Assembly (NCBI GenBank): GCA_039810585.1
Contig: JBDHXF010000014.1
Location: 1-64,000, forward strand
Reading direction: 5' to 3'
DNA from: JBBATK01 sp039810585
GTDB lineage: Bacteria; Bacteroidota; Ignavibacteria; Kapaibacteriales; NICIL-2
DNA length: 64,000 nt
Program-made: the position numbers and the translations under genes
Notes under the pieces: generated by a model
Seen by the model: the letters and a program-made list of their open reading frames with translations, nothing else
Told to the model about the DNA's origin: nothing
Databases searched by the model: none
In this document: positions 33,566 to 42,472 of the stretch, piece by piece
How the letters are laid out: each line of letters opens with the position of its first letter
Position numbering within the stretch: the first letter of the stretch is position 1

Positions 33566-35857
33566 CTAAGGCTTCACGACCAGTTGCGAGGATTTGCCAA
33601 ATGCGCTTTGAGCAACGAGTAGGTAGCTGCCGGCTGCAAGACTGCTGCTATTCCACTGAGCCACATAGCAGTGTCGGTTGGAGTCATAGTGTAAGAGCGA
33701 CGACAAATCCACAACGACGATGCCGAGTATTGTAATGAGTCGGCAACTTGGTGGTGTGGAAGCCAATTCATCACTGCCAACGGTTATGGTCGTGATACTC
33801 TCAAGCGGATTGGGGTGGACGCTCAACGCATGTTGATGCAGCTCCGCCATGCCAGGCACCGAGCTATTCAGGTCCACAGAGTATTTGCTGCGAAGAAGAT
33901 GGAGAATAGATGCATTGGAGAAATGCACGAGGCTAATAATGTCGTTTTCGTTCGTGCACGCACTTGGTCCGGTTGAGATGGAGTCGCTACTTAACCTCAG
34001 CCATTGCCAACTCTTCAAACTGTCGACCGATACGAGCACCGAGTCTATTGTTCCGGCTACAATACTGGCCGAGCTGTTGCTCAGGGTACAGAAGAAGCGA
34101 GCTTGAACAATAGAATCACCATAGTTGTTTTGCCAGGTATGGAAGTCTTGTGGCGCACTAGCTTCAACGCTTCGTCTGTTTGCTGTCGACACGCTTGAGT
34201 AGTACGCCAGCGCCAGCGTACCATCTGAGCGCAGTGAAGACGATTGTAGAGTTCTCAGGGTATCGACACGCAGGGTATCGATTGTGTGAGCGACGCAATC
34301 AACGAGGATCGTGTACAATCTGTCGGCTGACGCATCGAGATTGCTTGTTGAGTCAGCGTTGTATTGCACAAGTACTCGGTCGTCGTCAATGCCGTTGAAA
34401 TAGAGAACTTGAGTCAGTGTTGGATATGATCCGGCGTAGGGCAGTGGCGAAAACACGGTGACACTGTCCCACGCCACGCCGGCATCACTCGTCACAAACA
34501 CCACACCTCGTCGCAAGCCAAACCACCGTGAGAGTGATTGTACAACGGGATTGACTTCACTGGAAAGTTCGCCTGCCTTTGTGAAGGAACGTCCGGTATC
34601 GATTGTCGTGTACACCGCTTGTGAGTTTGCGCTAGGTACGATGAGAGCAAAGGTAGAATCATTGATAACGTAGGTTTTGTCGACCGATCTCATCGTTGCA
34701 CCGGCTGAGTCACAACTCGATACTGACCACCTAAGCCCGGCATCAACCGTTCGGTAAATCCACGATGACGTATATGGATAGATGACCGTTGATGTGTTCA
34801 CCGCCTGCGCGCTGACGCTAAGACTCGGGAGATATGAGCGAACGTTCCAATCGACGAATTGCAATGTTCCCTCCATGATGAGGTCGTTCGAGCCAACTGC
34901 TGTGAGCATTCCGCTGGTGTTTACAGCGAATTGCTTCCACTGTATCTGACCGGGAGCTGGCACATTGTGAAGCCGGTATGAAAACGTAGAGTGTACAGCA
35001 GAATCAAGAGCAAATTGTTTGAAGCTGAGATCGTATCCCACAACCCAAGCTGTATCCGCTGCAGTGCCGATACAGCCAACCGGCATTGCACCAACCTGTG
35101 TTGAGTCTACCTGCCATGTTCCGTGAAACTGGAAATAGGCAGAGCTATGATGATTATAGCTTGCTACCACAAACCAATGATCGGCAGCAGAATCAAGCAG
35201 GCAACTCACGACTGATGCGTCGGAATGGAGTGCTTGAGTTTGAGGGACGTTGTCGACACGAATGCTGTCAGCACCAACATAGGACACGATCTTAGCGTTG
35301 GAGCTTAAGATGTGAAGGGCGTGACCGGGGTTTGACATGAGGTACAGCGGGGCACCATAGCTAATCGCATCGTAGGGGAACACATGGATGGAATGTGTGC
35401 GAGTGTCGAGTTGAATGAGACTATTGTCGTCAAACAATAACAGTAGCGAATCCTTGCCGATTAAGGTCATTTGGCGTACACCACCATTCACTGGAAAACT
35501 CACGAGTAGTGAGCACTTTTTTGACGAGGGATCATAGACATACAAGCGTGCGTGGTCATCCGCTACGTAGAGCTTCTCACCGTCGGAGCACATCACTTTT
35601 ATGGTTCCGGCCGCCTTTGCTACAATTCGATGCCAGGAGTTAGTGCCCACCTCACGCACTTGCATTCTTCCCAAGGTGCCGCCTGCGTAACAGGCGTTAT
35701 TCAGGTAATACACACACTGAAAGTCTGTATCATAATAAAAAGAGCTATCAGGCAGCAGATGGAGGTCTTGGGCGAAAAGTGCGGGGGAGAGAAATAGTGC
35801 CGACAAAACGAACAAAAGCAATGAAAAGCTATAATAAAAGCGTAATGCGTGTTTCAT
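33566..35857 (-). CDS. large T9SS cargo protein with beta-propeller-like repeats
   Basis: This 763-residue secreted protein has a signal peptide (FYYSFSLLLFVLSALFLSPALFAQ) and many short repeated strands (YVYDPSSKKCSLLVSF, TTIDTGRSFTKAGEL, VTSDAGVAWDSVTV) resembling BNR/WD40 propellers. It ends with a type A T9SS sorting domain (LSVHPNPLESITTITV... to SLAAGSYLLVAQSAFGKSSQLVVKP). The ATG at 35857 is preferred to the GTG at 35863. It neighbours another T9SS propeller protein of similar design, which suggests duplication. Surface or secreted; ligand unknown. Confidence 0.87.
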   Translation of the reverse strand: MKHALRFYYSFSLLLFVLSALFLSPALFAQDLHLLPDSSFYYDTDFQCVYYLNNACYAGGTLGRMQVREVGTNSWHRIVAKAAGTIKVMCSDGEKLYVADDHARLYVYDPSSKKCSLLVSFPVNGGVRQMTLIGKDSLLLLFDDNSLIQLDTRTHSIHVFPYDAISYGAPLYLMSNPGHALHILSSNAKIVSYVGADSIRVDNVPQTQALHSDASVVSCLLDSAADHWFVVASYNHHSSAYFQFHGTWQVDSTQVGAMPVGCIGTAADTAWVVGYDLSFKQFALDSAVHSTFSYRLHNVPAPGQIQWKQFAVNTSGMLTAVGSNDLIMEGTLQFVDWNVRSYLPSLSVSAQAVNTSTVIYPYTSSWIYRTVDAGLRWSVSSCDSAGATMRSVDKTYVINDSTFALIVPSANSQAVYTTIDTGRSFTKAGELSSEVNPVVQSLSRWFGLRRGVVFVTSDAGVAWDSVTVFSPLPYAGSYPTLTQVLYFNGIDDDRVLVQYNADSTSNLDASADRLYTILVDCVAHTIDTLRVDTLRTLQSSSLRSDGTLALAYYSSVSTANRRSVEASAPQDFHTWQNNYGDSIVQARFFCTLSNSSASIVAGTIDSVLVSVDSLKSWQWLRLSSDSISTGPSACTNENDIISLVHFSNASILHLLRSKYSVDLNSSVPGMAELHQHALSVHPNPLESITTITVGSDELASTPPSCRLITILGIVVVDLSSLLHYDSNRHCYVAQWNSSSLAAGSYLLVAQSAFGKSSQLVVKP

Positions 35858-36052
35858 GTTCACAATACCCTAAAGTGAGAAGGCACCGTGCAGAATATGC
35901 ATCCGAATTATTTCAGAAAAAAAATTGTCCAGCAATGTGTTTATGTACTTCTAGAGTATATGCAATTCAGGAAATGAGCACGTGTGTTGGCTCTCAAGCG
36001 CTATTGAGTTCTAAAGTATGAGATCCGCTTGTTATTAAGATTGCATTGGGCG

Positions 36053-38947
36053 CTAGCGTATCACCACAAAAGCAGTCCGAGCGCGAAGCGCGCGTGAATA
36101 AAGAACACATTGATACTGACCGGACGGAAGGGAATTGACCGAATACGAGATTTCGGTAGGTCCAGCTACCAGGGAAAGTTCTCTGTGCTGTGCAACCATG
36201 ATGCCCAGGTTATTAAAAATCCTGAGTTCGACATCGTCTGTTTGCGGCATGGTGAATGAAAGATGGAGCGTGTTCGAGACCGGATCCGGATAAAGCGTTA
36301 GCGTGCTTTTGTCGGCATCGTTCGCTTCGTCGGACACCGAGGAGTTGATGCCCTTCGGAAAATTGATAAACCACACTCCATGTTGATAGGTGCCCGCATA
36401 GAGATAGGAATTCGTACGCGCCAAGGCGCGAATGCTGTAATTATCTAGACCGGAGTGGTAGAGACTCCATGTAATTCCTCGGTCTCTGGTGCTCAGCACA
36501 CCGGCGTCTGTTCCACAAAAGGCAACGGAGTCATCGTCGAGGAACGTGTACACATTCTTGGTTCCAAAGGCTGTGGGAATCCAGGTGCTTCCTGTGTTGT
36601 AGCTCACATACACAGTGTTGGTCGTCGAGGCAGCATACATATGCTTGCCGCGAACCAACGCGGTTCTATAGGAAGTAGCGGGAAGGCTGGAGACTATTTG
36701 CCAGCTCGTGCCAAAGTCAATGGAGCGAAACACACCGGCGTCGGTGGCGGCGAGCAGGATTCCGCTATCGTAGCACAGACTATGAACGCTCGTACTGACG
36801 AGTCCGGAATTTGCATAACTCCAGTGTTTGCCACTGTCGATACTCGTCAGGACTCCCATGGTTTGAGTCCCCACATAAAGTTTTGAACTATCAGAACAAA
36901 CACCCGTGAGATAGGGAGTTGCCAAGTCCGCGTTCAGCGACGCCCAATCTCCATGATCGGCTGAGCGGAAAAGACCGTAGTCGTAGGTTGCTGCGTAGAC
37001 GATTGATCCGCGTTTGTGCAGAGCTTGGATGGAGACCGGCCCCATTCCTTTTGTAAAACTTTGCCAACCGGCGTTGTTTGATACAATATTCATCCCGATG
37101 GCTTGGCACCCCGCATAAAGGTCACTTCCAACAGGTTCAAGGCAGTTTACGCTAGCGGAGCTAGAGCCGGGCACGATTTGCCAATCTTGAAATGCGTCTT
37201 GGACTAGTTTCCGCAGCGAACATTTGAACAGAGTTCCATTTGGAAAACCCGCCAACAGTGAGTCTCCCACTGCACTCAGGCAGCTCGGACGAAAGCTACT
37301 GAAATCACCGTTTAATTGAAGCCAATTATATCCCTCATCTGCGGAACATTGTAATCCAAACTTAGAGCTACAAACGTAGATGACGTTGTTGTTTGCAAAG
37401 GCATAGTCCACCGTGTCGCTAAATACTTTCCAATTGAACCAGTTTTTTTCAGACTTGGAGGCGATATAGATTGCACCGTAAGCGTTAACGGCAAAGACAT
37501 TGCTGTCGGTTGAGAACACAAACCGCACGTTTTTCGGAATATCACCCACACCAAACTGTTTCCAACTTAATCCCTCGTCCGTCGATTGAAAAACGCCCAG
37601 AGCTGTGCCGCATAAAAACGTGTTGAGGTCATTTGAACTATAGTCAAACACGGTGGAATCGCTTAAGCCCGCCGCGCATCGTAACCACGTGTCACCTCTA
37701 TTTGTGCTCCGCTCGATAGAGCCATCAAGCAGACAGTACATTGCTCCAAAGCGCGAGAGAAATTTCTTGACCGGTAATCGCGCCAGCTTGTCGTTACACT
37801 CCAACCAGGTTTTTCCCTTGTCTGTCGATCGGAACATTCCTCGTACGCCTGAACGATATTGGGTAGGGTTATCGCAGTGTATCGCACTCAGCGAATCGTT
37901 TACAACGGCGGTATTGGCCGTTCTCCACGAATTGCCATAGTCTGTTGATGCCAGAATCCCGGATTCTCGTGTGGCACAATAGGCTTCATTGTCTTGCTGG
38001 TGGATGCAGGTGATTGCAGAGATAAACAGTCCGCTCGCCATCATGGACCACGTTTGTCCTGCATCTGTTGATCTATACAATCGACCATCGCCTGAACCAA
38101 TAAACATGGCAGTTGCTGACTCTGCGATGCATGTGGCGGCTATAACATCGGAGTTTGGCAATTGAACTGCATACTTAAACGTTTCCAGATTCTTGCCGTA
38201 ATAAATCCAGTCGGTCGTTAAGAGTATTTTTCCTGCGCTTCCTGCAAGGTAATCGACAGCGGAATTGAACACGCCGCCAAGACCATTTTTTGTTACGCCA
38301 CTTGTTAACAGATAGTAGTGAAAACCGGATGGTGTGACGTAGTACACGGCTGTGTCGTTTGCCGAAAGCAGACGAGATGATGCATCGTTTAGCTGCATGA
38401 GTGAGCTCCGTGAGTTCGGAGTGTCATAGGCAACTAAGGAATCGTTCTGTGTGACGGCGTAGAAGGTCTTCGCTGAGGAGGCAACACTTTTAAATGCTTC
38501 GCTTGTCAAGGAAAACCAGGTCACACCAAAATCCGAGCTGTATCGCACCAATCCGTTATCCTGTTTTAGATACACGGCAGACGAAGGAGTGTACAGCGAC
38601 GAAATGTCCGACGCCAATGCGCCGGTGTTCACCCTCGTCCACGATTTGCCTTTGTCCAAACTACGGTACACTCCGGTGCCGGGACTCAGAGCAAGAACCA
38701 CCGTTTCGTTAGCGCAAATTTTTGTAATCGGCGGGGCCAGAAGGTCAACTCCACTCGTCTCGATTTCCCAGCTCACGCCGTTGTCGCTGGATCGATAGAT
38801 CCCGACATCCGTTGCGGCAAAGACCATTTGACTTGTCGAACACAGGCTGAAAATGGTGTGACACAGCGGTGTACTCACTTCCCGCCATTGAGCATGGAGA
38901 GAACAATGAAGAAGTGTGAGCAATAAAAGGTGGAGAAGGTGCCGCAT
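36053..38947 (-). CDS. large T9SS cargo protein with BNR/Ycf48-like repeats
   Basis: This 964-residue protein starts at 38947 with a signal peptide (MRHLLHLLLLTLLHCSLHA). It has at least a dozen Asp-box-like repeats (RSSDNGVSWEIETSG, RSLDKGKSWTRVN, RSTDAGQTWSMMA, QSTDEGLSWKQFG, RSIDFGTSWQIVS, STRDRGITWSLYH), indicating one or more beta-propellers. The tail (LTLYPDPVSNTLHLSF to ALRARTAFVVIR) is a type A T9SS sorting domain. The last codons contain a short palindromic element (36081-36107) read as LYSRALRA. It is next to a similar cargo gene on the same strand. Confidence 0.88.
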   Translation of the reverse strand: MRHLLHLLLLTLLHCSLHAQWREVSTPLCHTIFSLCSTSQMVFAATDVGIYRSSDNGVSWEIETSGVDLLAPPITKICANETVVLALSPGTGVYRSLDKGKSWTRVNTGALASDISSLYTPSSAVYLKQDNGLVRYSSDFGVTWFSLTSEAFKSVASSAKTFYAVTQNDSLVAYDTPNSRSSLMQLNDASSRLLSANDTAVYYVTPSGFHYYLLTSGVTKNGLGGVFNSAVDYLAGSAGKILLTTDWIYYGKNLETFKYAVQLPNSDVIAATCIAESATAMFIGSGDGRLYRSTDAGQTWSMMASGLFISAITCIHQQDNEAYCATRESGILASTDYGNSWRTANTAVVNDSLSAIHCDNPTQYRSGVRGMFRSTDKGKTWLECNDKLARLPVKKFLSRFGAMYCLLDGSIERSTNRGDTWLRCAAGLSDSTVFDYSSNDLNTFLCGTALGVFQSTDEGLSWKQFGVGDIPKNVRFVFSTDSNVFAVNAYGAIYIASKSEKNWFNWKVFSDTVDYAFANNNVIYVCSSKFGLQCSADEGYNWLQLNGDFSSFRPSCLSAVGDSLLAGFPNGTLFKCSLRKLVQDAFQDWQIVPGSSSASVNCLEPVGSDLYAGCQAIGMNIVSNNAGWQSFTKGMGPVSIQALHKRGSIVYAATYDYGLFRSADHGDWASLNADLATPYLTGVCSDSSKLYVGTQTMGVLTSIDSGKHWSYANSGLVSTSVHSLCYDSGILLAATDAGVFRSIDFGTSWQIVSSLPATSYRTALVRGKHMYAASTTNTVYVSYNTGSTWIPTAFGTKNVYTFLDDDSVAFCGTDAGVLSTRDRGITWSLYHSGLDNYSIRALARTNSYLYAGTYQHGVWFINFPKGINSSVSDEANDADKSTLTLYPDPVSNTLHLSFTMPQTDDVELRIFNNLGIMVAQHRELSLVAGPTEISYSVNSLPSGQYQCVLYSRALRARTAFVVIR
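36081..36107 (-). repeat. short palindromic element inside a gene, copy F
   Basis: GCGC-GAA-GCGC (36081-36091) is followed by GCGTGAATAAAGAACA. It lies in the last codons of the T9SS cargo gene and is translated as LYSRALRA. The TIGR01777 copy gives FYSRVPSA in the same orientation and frame. Confidence 0.65.
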
Positions 38948-39307
38948 GCAAGTCCAAGGAGTTGGTCGAATCAAGACTACTTATTATTGCAAGATGCCTA
39001 GCGGCGAGATGAAAATCAAGGACTAGGGAATAAGAAATCAAGGACTAGGGAATAAGAAATCAAGGCCTCATGTGCACGCCACTTCCGTTCGCGTTGACTC
39101 CGTGACTTCCGAGATTACCATGAGCTATTCGGTACTCAAGCAAGTATTGTGAGCTGGCGACCTGTACCATTCTCTGATCTTGCGGAAAATTGCAAGCTAC
39201 TCGTAAATTGGAGCATAGGATTTCGGTGCAATGCCGCACCACGATGTACAAATTCCATGGTAAAGCAACTGATGAAGTAGAACACGCAGCGATTGACGAG
39301 TCGTCCA
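38948..39307. other. intergenic region with a 22-bp tandem repeat
   Basis: This 360-bp gap lies between holB and the T9SS cargo gene. It contains a 22-bp tandem repeat (39013-39065). A minus-strand frame of 82 codons (39060-39308) starts with GTG on the holB stop, but its composition is not protein-like and I do not call it a gene. The cargo promoter should be here but is not evident. Confidence 0.55.
39013..39065 (+). repeat. 22-bp tandem repeat, about 2.4 copies
   Basis: Exact units at 39013-39034 and 39035-39056 are followed by a 9-bp partial unit. Each contains GGAATAAGAAATCAAGG, which shares GAATAAGAAATC with the arm of the short palindromic elements, although no hairpin is attached here. 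Confidence 0.85.
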
Positions 39308-40453
39308 CTATGTTCCCAAAAAGACTGTCCGCAATCCTAGCATGAGACTCACGAGATTTAAGTGAATCTGTCCATTCCCTCGGATATTGCGAATTGCCTC
39401 TTCGATTAAAGTAATGGCTGCTGCGTAATCACGACCCGGATAGGCAGCGACAAACTTGCTGAGGATTTCGTATTGGTCGATATTAATAATGGACTCCATC
39501 TCCGCACCAAACTGCACCATCATCGCATCGCGCAGCCAAAGGAGAAGCACATTGAGCATCTGTTCAACGTCGCTGCGATCGGCATCTGCCGTGAGTTCGT
39601 CGAGTGACGAGAGGATGTCCGATCGATAATTTCCGCCACGCATGGCGGCGCGGAGAAGATTTACGACTTCATTGCGTTGCGATTGTGTGTCGCTCGACAT
39701 TACACTCAATGCCTGAGAATAACTGCCTTGGGCCAGCGACGCACACAGTCTAGCCTGCTGCTCACTAAGCTCCTCACGATCCATGAGTGCTTGGCGGATG
39801 TCAGCGTCGCTTAAACTGTCGAATTGAATTTGTTGACAGCGAGAAAGGATGGTCTGTGGAAGCTGCTCCTTCCGTGAACTGCAGAGGATGAACGTTACTC
39901 CTGAGCCGGGCTCCTCGAGGGTCTTGAGGAATGCATTGGCAGCTTCGGTAGTCATTCGCTCGGCATCGCAGAGAATGACCACGCGATGACCTCTCTGTGC
40001 CTGACTCATCTGGACCGATTTCTTGATGTCACGCACCGATGCAATACGAATCTGCGTCGCTCCGTTTAAGCGAATACTGTGGTACGGCTGCTCCGCCTTC
40101 AGTTGCATGTGCTCCTGAAGTTCCGCAAGCTGATCGTCATTAAAACGCCCAATCGGTGAATCGTCATCGGCTCCAGACCCCTTACCGGCCGGCAAGGCAA
40201 ACACTAATCGAAGGTTGGGATGCTGTAAGTGCTCACATTGCTTGCAACTCTTGCATTCCCCACATGCTTCATATGAGGCTTCGGAAACTTTTGGATGCTC
40301 ACAGTTCAGGCACCGCGCCAATTCCAAGGCTGCTGCCTCTTTACCAACACCAGCCGGACCCCAAAAACAATAGGCATGAGCCACACGCCCACCAACAAGG
40401 GCGCGCTGAAGATTATCCTTCGCTCTGTGCTGTCCGATGAGACTCGACCACAT
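39308..40453 (-). CDS. holB: DNA polymerase III subunit delta' (clamp-loader ATPase)
   Basis: This 381-residue AAA+ clamp-loader subunit begins WSSLIGQHRAKDNLQRALVGGRVAHAYCFWGPAGVGKEAAALELA. It has the four-cysteine zinc site (CLNCEHP...CGECKSCKQC), a degenerate Walker B region (VVILCDAERMTTEAANAFLKTLEEP) and the SRC arginine-finger motif (ILSRCQQIQF). The P-loop ends GKE rather than GKT/S, consistent with a non-hydrolysing delta' role. Tandem palindromes lie 126-210 bp upstream of the start. Confidence 0.9.
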   Translation of the reverse strand: MWSSLIGQHRAKDNLQRALVGGRVAHAYCFWGPAGVGKEAAALELARCLNCEHPKVSEASYEACGECKSCKQCEHLQHPNLRLVFALPAGKGSGADDDSPIGRFNDDQLAELQEHMQLKAEQPYHSIRLNGATQIRIASVRDIKKSVQMSQAQRGHRVVILCDAERMTTEAANAFLKTLEEPGSGVTFILCSSRKEQLPQTILSRCQQIQFDSLSDADIRQALMDREELSEQQARLCASLAQGSYSQALSVMSSDTQSQRNEVVNLLRAAMRGGNYRSDILSSLDELTADADRSDVEQMLNVLLLWLRDAMMVQFGAEMESIINIDQYEILSKFVAAYPGRDYAAAITLIEEAIRNIRGNGQIHLNLVSLMLGLRTVFLGT

Positions 40454-40578
40454 GAAAAATTGCCTTCGACAACAGTGTTTTGAATAACTCGCAATCTACG
40501 CTCGGTCGAGTACCCAAAGCGTTGAATTTGTCGGTTAGGCTTGTCCTGTTGAAAAGTGGAATGCTCGCACAGTCGTAG

Positions 40579-40660
40579 GCGAGTGGCTCGCATCTCCCTA
40601 CGCGAGTGGCTCGCTATCGGCAAAGCGAGTGGCTCGCTACCGGCAAAGCGAGTGGCTCGC
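40579..40660. repeat. array of four 13-bp palindromes at 23-bp spacing
   Basis: The 13-mer GCGAGTGGCTCGC (5-bp arms around TGG) occurs exactly at 40579, 40602, 40625 and 40648, a constant 23-bp period. The linkers differ (TATCGGCAAA, TACCGGCAAA, ATCTCCCTAC). The array lies between arsC and holB, both on the minus strand, upstream of the holB start. It is too short and self-complementary for a CRISPR array. Confidence 0.9.
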
Positions 40661-40669
40661 TATCAAACT

Positions 40670-41134
40670 CTACATCCCGTGTTGTGCGCTCTCTCGAGTC
40701 TGTGCTTTGCACTGATGACGACTCAAGAAGACATCCACGCGAGCCCGCAGCTCTTCCCGAATCCGTCGGGCGTCTTCGAGTTGTCGGGCCTCGGTGCCCT
40801 GCAGGGCTGCAATGTCGGCGATATTCCATTGCTCGCGTTGCACAGCTCCGGGGAAGATGGGGCATTGGGCTGAGGTCTTTTCGTCGCACACGGTAATGAC
40901 GTGTGTGAAGAGTACACCCTGCCGATACAGTTCGAACACATCTTGCGAGTGTTTTTGGCTGATGTCGATTCCAAGTTCTTTCATCACGGCTGCCGCAAGG
41001 GGATTGACGCCACCGGGATTGAGTCCGGCACTCTGTACCTGAATCTTGGTCTCATCCCCAAGGAGTGTGCAGAAGGCTTCGGCAATGCGACTCCGTGCGG
41101 AGTTCTTTTCGCAGACAAAGAGGACTTTGAGCAT
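40670..41134 (-). CDS. arsC: arsenate reductase, low-molecular-weight phosphatase type
   Basis: This 154-residue protein reduces arsenate to arsenite using a cysteine relay. It starts at 41134 with MLKVLFVCEKNSARSRIAEA, the C-x5-R-S phosphatase loop (C8 to S15). The second and third relay cysteines are probably in VITVCDEKTSAQCPIFPG. The longer frame to 41221 adds 29 residues not typical of the family and overlaps arsM. It is the third gene of an arsR-arsM-arsC operon. Confidence 0.92.
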   Translation of the reverse strand: MLKVLFVCEKNSARSRIAEAFCTLLGDETKIQVQSAGLNPGGVNPLAAAVMKELGIDISQKHSQDVFELYRQGVLFTHVITVCDEKTSAQCPIFPGAVQREQWNIADIAALQGTEARQLEDARRIREELRARVDVFLSRHQCKAQTRESAQHGM

Positions 41135-41156
41135 TGGTTGTATGGTAGTGTTTGGT

Positions 41157-42062
41157 TTATGAACAACAACAGTCAGGTCCACAACAGTCCTTGTCCGCCA
41201 GCGGCTTGCATGCGTACACACTCAGACTGAATATCCCGCTTTCACCTTTGCGGATTTGTTCCAGGCGTTCGGCATCGACGTAGCGTGAGAGGATGTCGTC
41301 CGGTATCACTATTTCCTTTTCCTTTTGAATGAGGATGTCGCTAAATCCGGCTTCGCGAATGAAGCCCAGGTACTCATCACGCTGGATGGCTCCTGCAACG
41401 CAGCCTGCGTACATCTCCGCTTCATTGCGCAGTTCTTCGGGTAACTCGCCAACTAACACCACATCCGAAATGCTGAAGTGTCCGCCGGGCTTGAGAATGC
41501 GGTAGATTTCTTGGATGACCTTTTGCTTATCGGGGACGAGATTCAACACGCAGTTGCTGATCACCACATCGGCTCTGTTTGCAGCCATTGGGATGTCGTC
41601 GATGTCGCCCTGACGGAATTCCACGTTGTGAAAGCCTAGCTTATCTGCATTGTCTCTTGCCTTGCTGATCATCGCCGGTGTGAAGTCAATGCCAATCACC
41701 TTGCCACGCTCACCGCAAAGTGCACGGGCCACAAAGCAGTCGTTGCCTGCGCCACTTCCCAAATCAACAACCACATCTCCCTCATGGATCCGCGCGAACT
41801 CGGTGGGGACGCCGCACCCAAGTCCCAGGTCGGCAATATCTTGGTAGCCGGGAACCTTCGTGTAGTCCTCGCTCATGATCGAGTACACCTCCGACGAACA
41901 GCCGCCAGCACCGCAGCAGGAACTGCGATTCGTAGCCACATCCTGATCTGCTATTTCGGTGTACTTGCTTCGAACCAACTCCTTAATTGCCTCAGCGCCT
42001 TCTAGCTGCGCGTTGCTCTGACTCAGTGTGCCGGCTTCTTCTGTGTTTATGTTCTGTGCCAT
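41157..42062 (-). CDS. arsM: arsenite S-adenosylmethionine methyltransferase
   Basis: ArsM methylates arsenite to methylated arsenicals, some volatile. The 301-residue protein has an SAM-binding Rossmann fold (VVVDLGSGAGNDCFVA; VIGIDFTPAMISKARDNA; VISNCVLNLVPDK; ILKPGGHFSISDVVL). It also has the arsenic-binding cysteine pair in NRSSCCGAGGCSS and conserved cysteines in the methyltransferase domain (ISNC; YAGCVAGA), ending with a Cys-rich tail (DCCGPDCCCS). A perfect 16-bp palindrome lies immediately upstream of its ATG, and arsC follows by 22 bp. Confidence 0.95.
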   Translation of the reverse strand: MAQNINTEEAGTLSQSNAQLEGAEAIKELVRSKYTEIADQDVATNRSSCCGAGGCSSEVYSIMSEDYTKVPGYQDIADLGLGCGVPTEFARIHEGDVVVDLGSGAGNDCFVARALCGERGKVIGIDFTPAMISKARDNADKLGFHNVEFRQGDIDDIPMAANRADVVISNCVLNLVPDKQKVIQEIYRILKPGGHFSISDVVLVGELPEELRNEAEMYAGCVAGAIQRDEYLGFIREAGFSDILIQKEKEIVIPDDILSRYVDAERLEQIRKGESGIFSLSVYACKPLADKDCCGPDCCCS

Positions 42063-42068
42063 TGTTTT

Positions 42069-42084
42069 ATCGTAATATTACGAT
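42069..42084. promoter_or_regulatory. ArsR-type operator upstream of arsM
   Basis: ATCGTAATATTACGAT is a perfect 16-bp palindrome ending 7 bp before the arsM ATG. Its twin lies upstream of arsR at 42455-42472. Confidence 0.8.
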
Positions 42085-42117
42085 GGATTGATGAAAAAAA
42101 TATGGCTTTCGATTATT

Positions 42118-42450
42118 CTAACAACAAGACTGTGCATCGACCACGGGCAGCGCAAACAACGATTCGAAGAGTCCCCGTGCCTTTTGCCACTCTGCGGGAT
42201 CGATACAATAGCAAATACGCACGCCCTCGATGTCGCCGCGAATCAGTCCTGCCTCCTTGAGTTCCTTCAGATGCTGCGAAATGGTACTCTGCGACAAGGG
42301 GAGCTCGTCCACAATATCTCCGCAAATGCAGACTTGCTTCTTGAGCAAGAGCTGCAGAATGGCAATGCGAGCCGGATGTGCAAACGCCTTTGCGTACTGC
42401 GCAAAGCGGTTCTCCTCGTCGCTGAAATGATGTGTCTTTGAACGTCCCAT
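42118..42450 (-). CDS. arsR: ArsR/SmtB family metalloid-responsive repressor
   Basis: This 110-residue winged-helix repressor has FAHPARIAILQLLLKKQVCICGDIVDELPLSQSTISQHLKELKEAGLIRG, the family DNA-binding fold, with a vicinal Cys41/Cys43 pair (CIC) in the alpha-3-like metal site and a C-terminal CC. These cysteines probably bind As(III) and release the DNA. It heads the arsR-arsM-arsC operon on the minus strand. Two near-identical palindromes lie just before arsR and arsM, fitting autoregulation. Confidence 0.95.
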   Translation of the reverse strand: MGRSKTHHFSDEENRFAQYAKAFAHPARIAILQLLLKKQVCICGDIVDELPLSQSTISQHLKELKEAGLIRGDIEGVRICYCIDPAEWQKARGLFESLFALPVVDAQSCC

Positions 42451-42454
42451 AATC

Positions 42455-42472
42455 TATCGCAATATTACGATA
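42455..42472. promoter_or_regulatory. ArsR-type operator upstream of arsR
   Basis: TATCGCAATATTACGATA is an 18-bp palindrome with one mismatched pair, 4 bp before the arsR ATG. It matches the arsM site except for one base. A partial third match (GCAATATTAC, 42538-42547) lies further upstream. Confidence 0.75.

Noticed and set aside
39060..39308. 82-codon minus-strand frame beginning with GTG on the holB stop codon
   Set aside because: The start arrangement (TAGTG) is suggestive, but the product has no domain-like pattern, the composition looks random, and the 3' end runs into the 22-bp tandem repeat.
40579..40660. Possible CRISPR array
   Set aside because: The units are 13 bp and fully palindromic, the 10-bp linkers are partly alike, and no cas gene is present.
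40556..40896. Open frames with repeated residues over the 23-bp palindrome array
   Set aside because: The repeated residues come from the tandem DNA repeat; the frames overlap arsC on the other strand.
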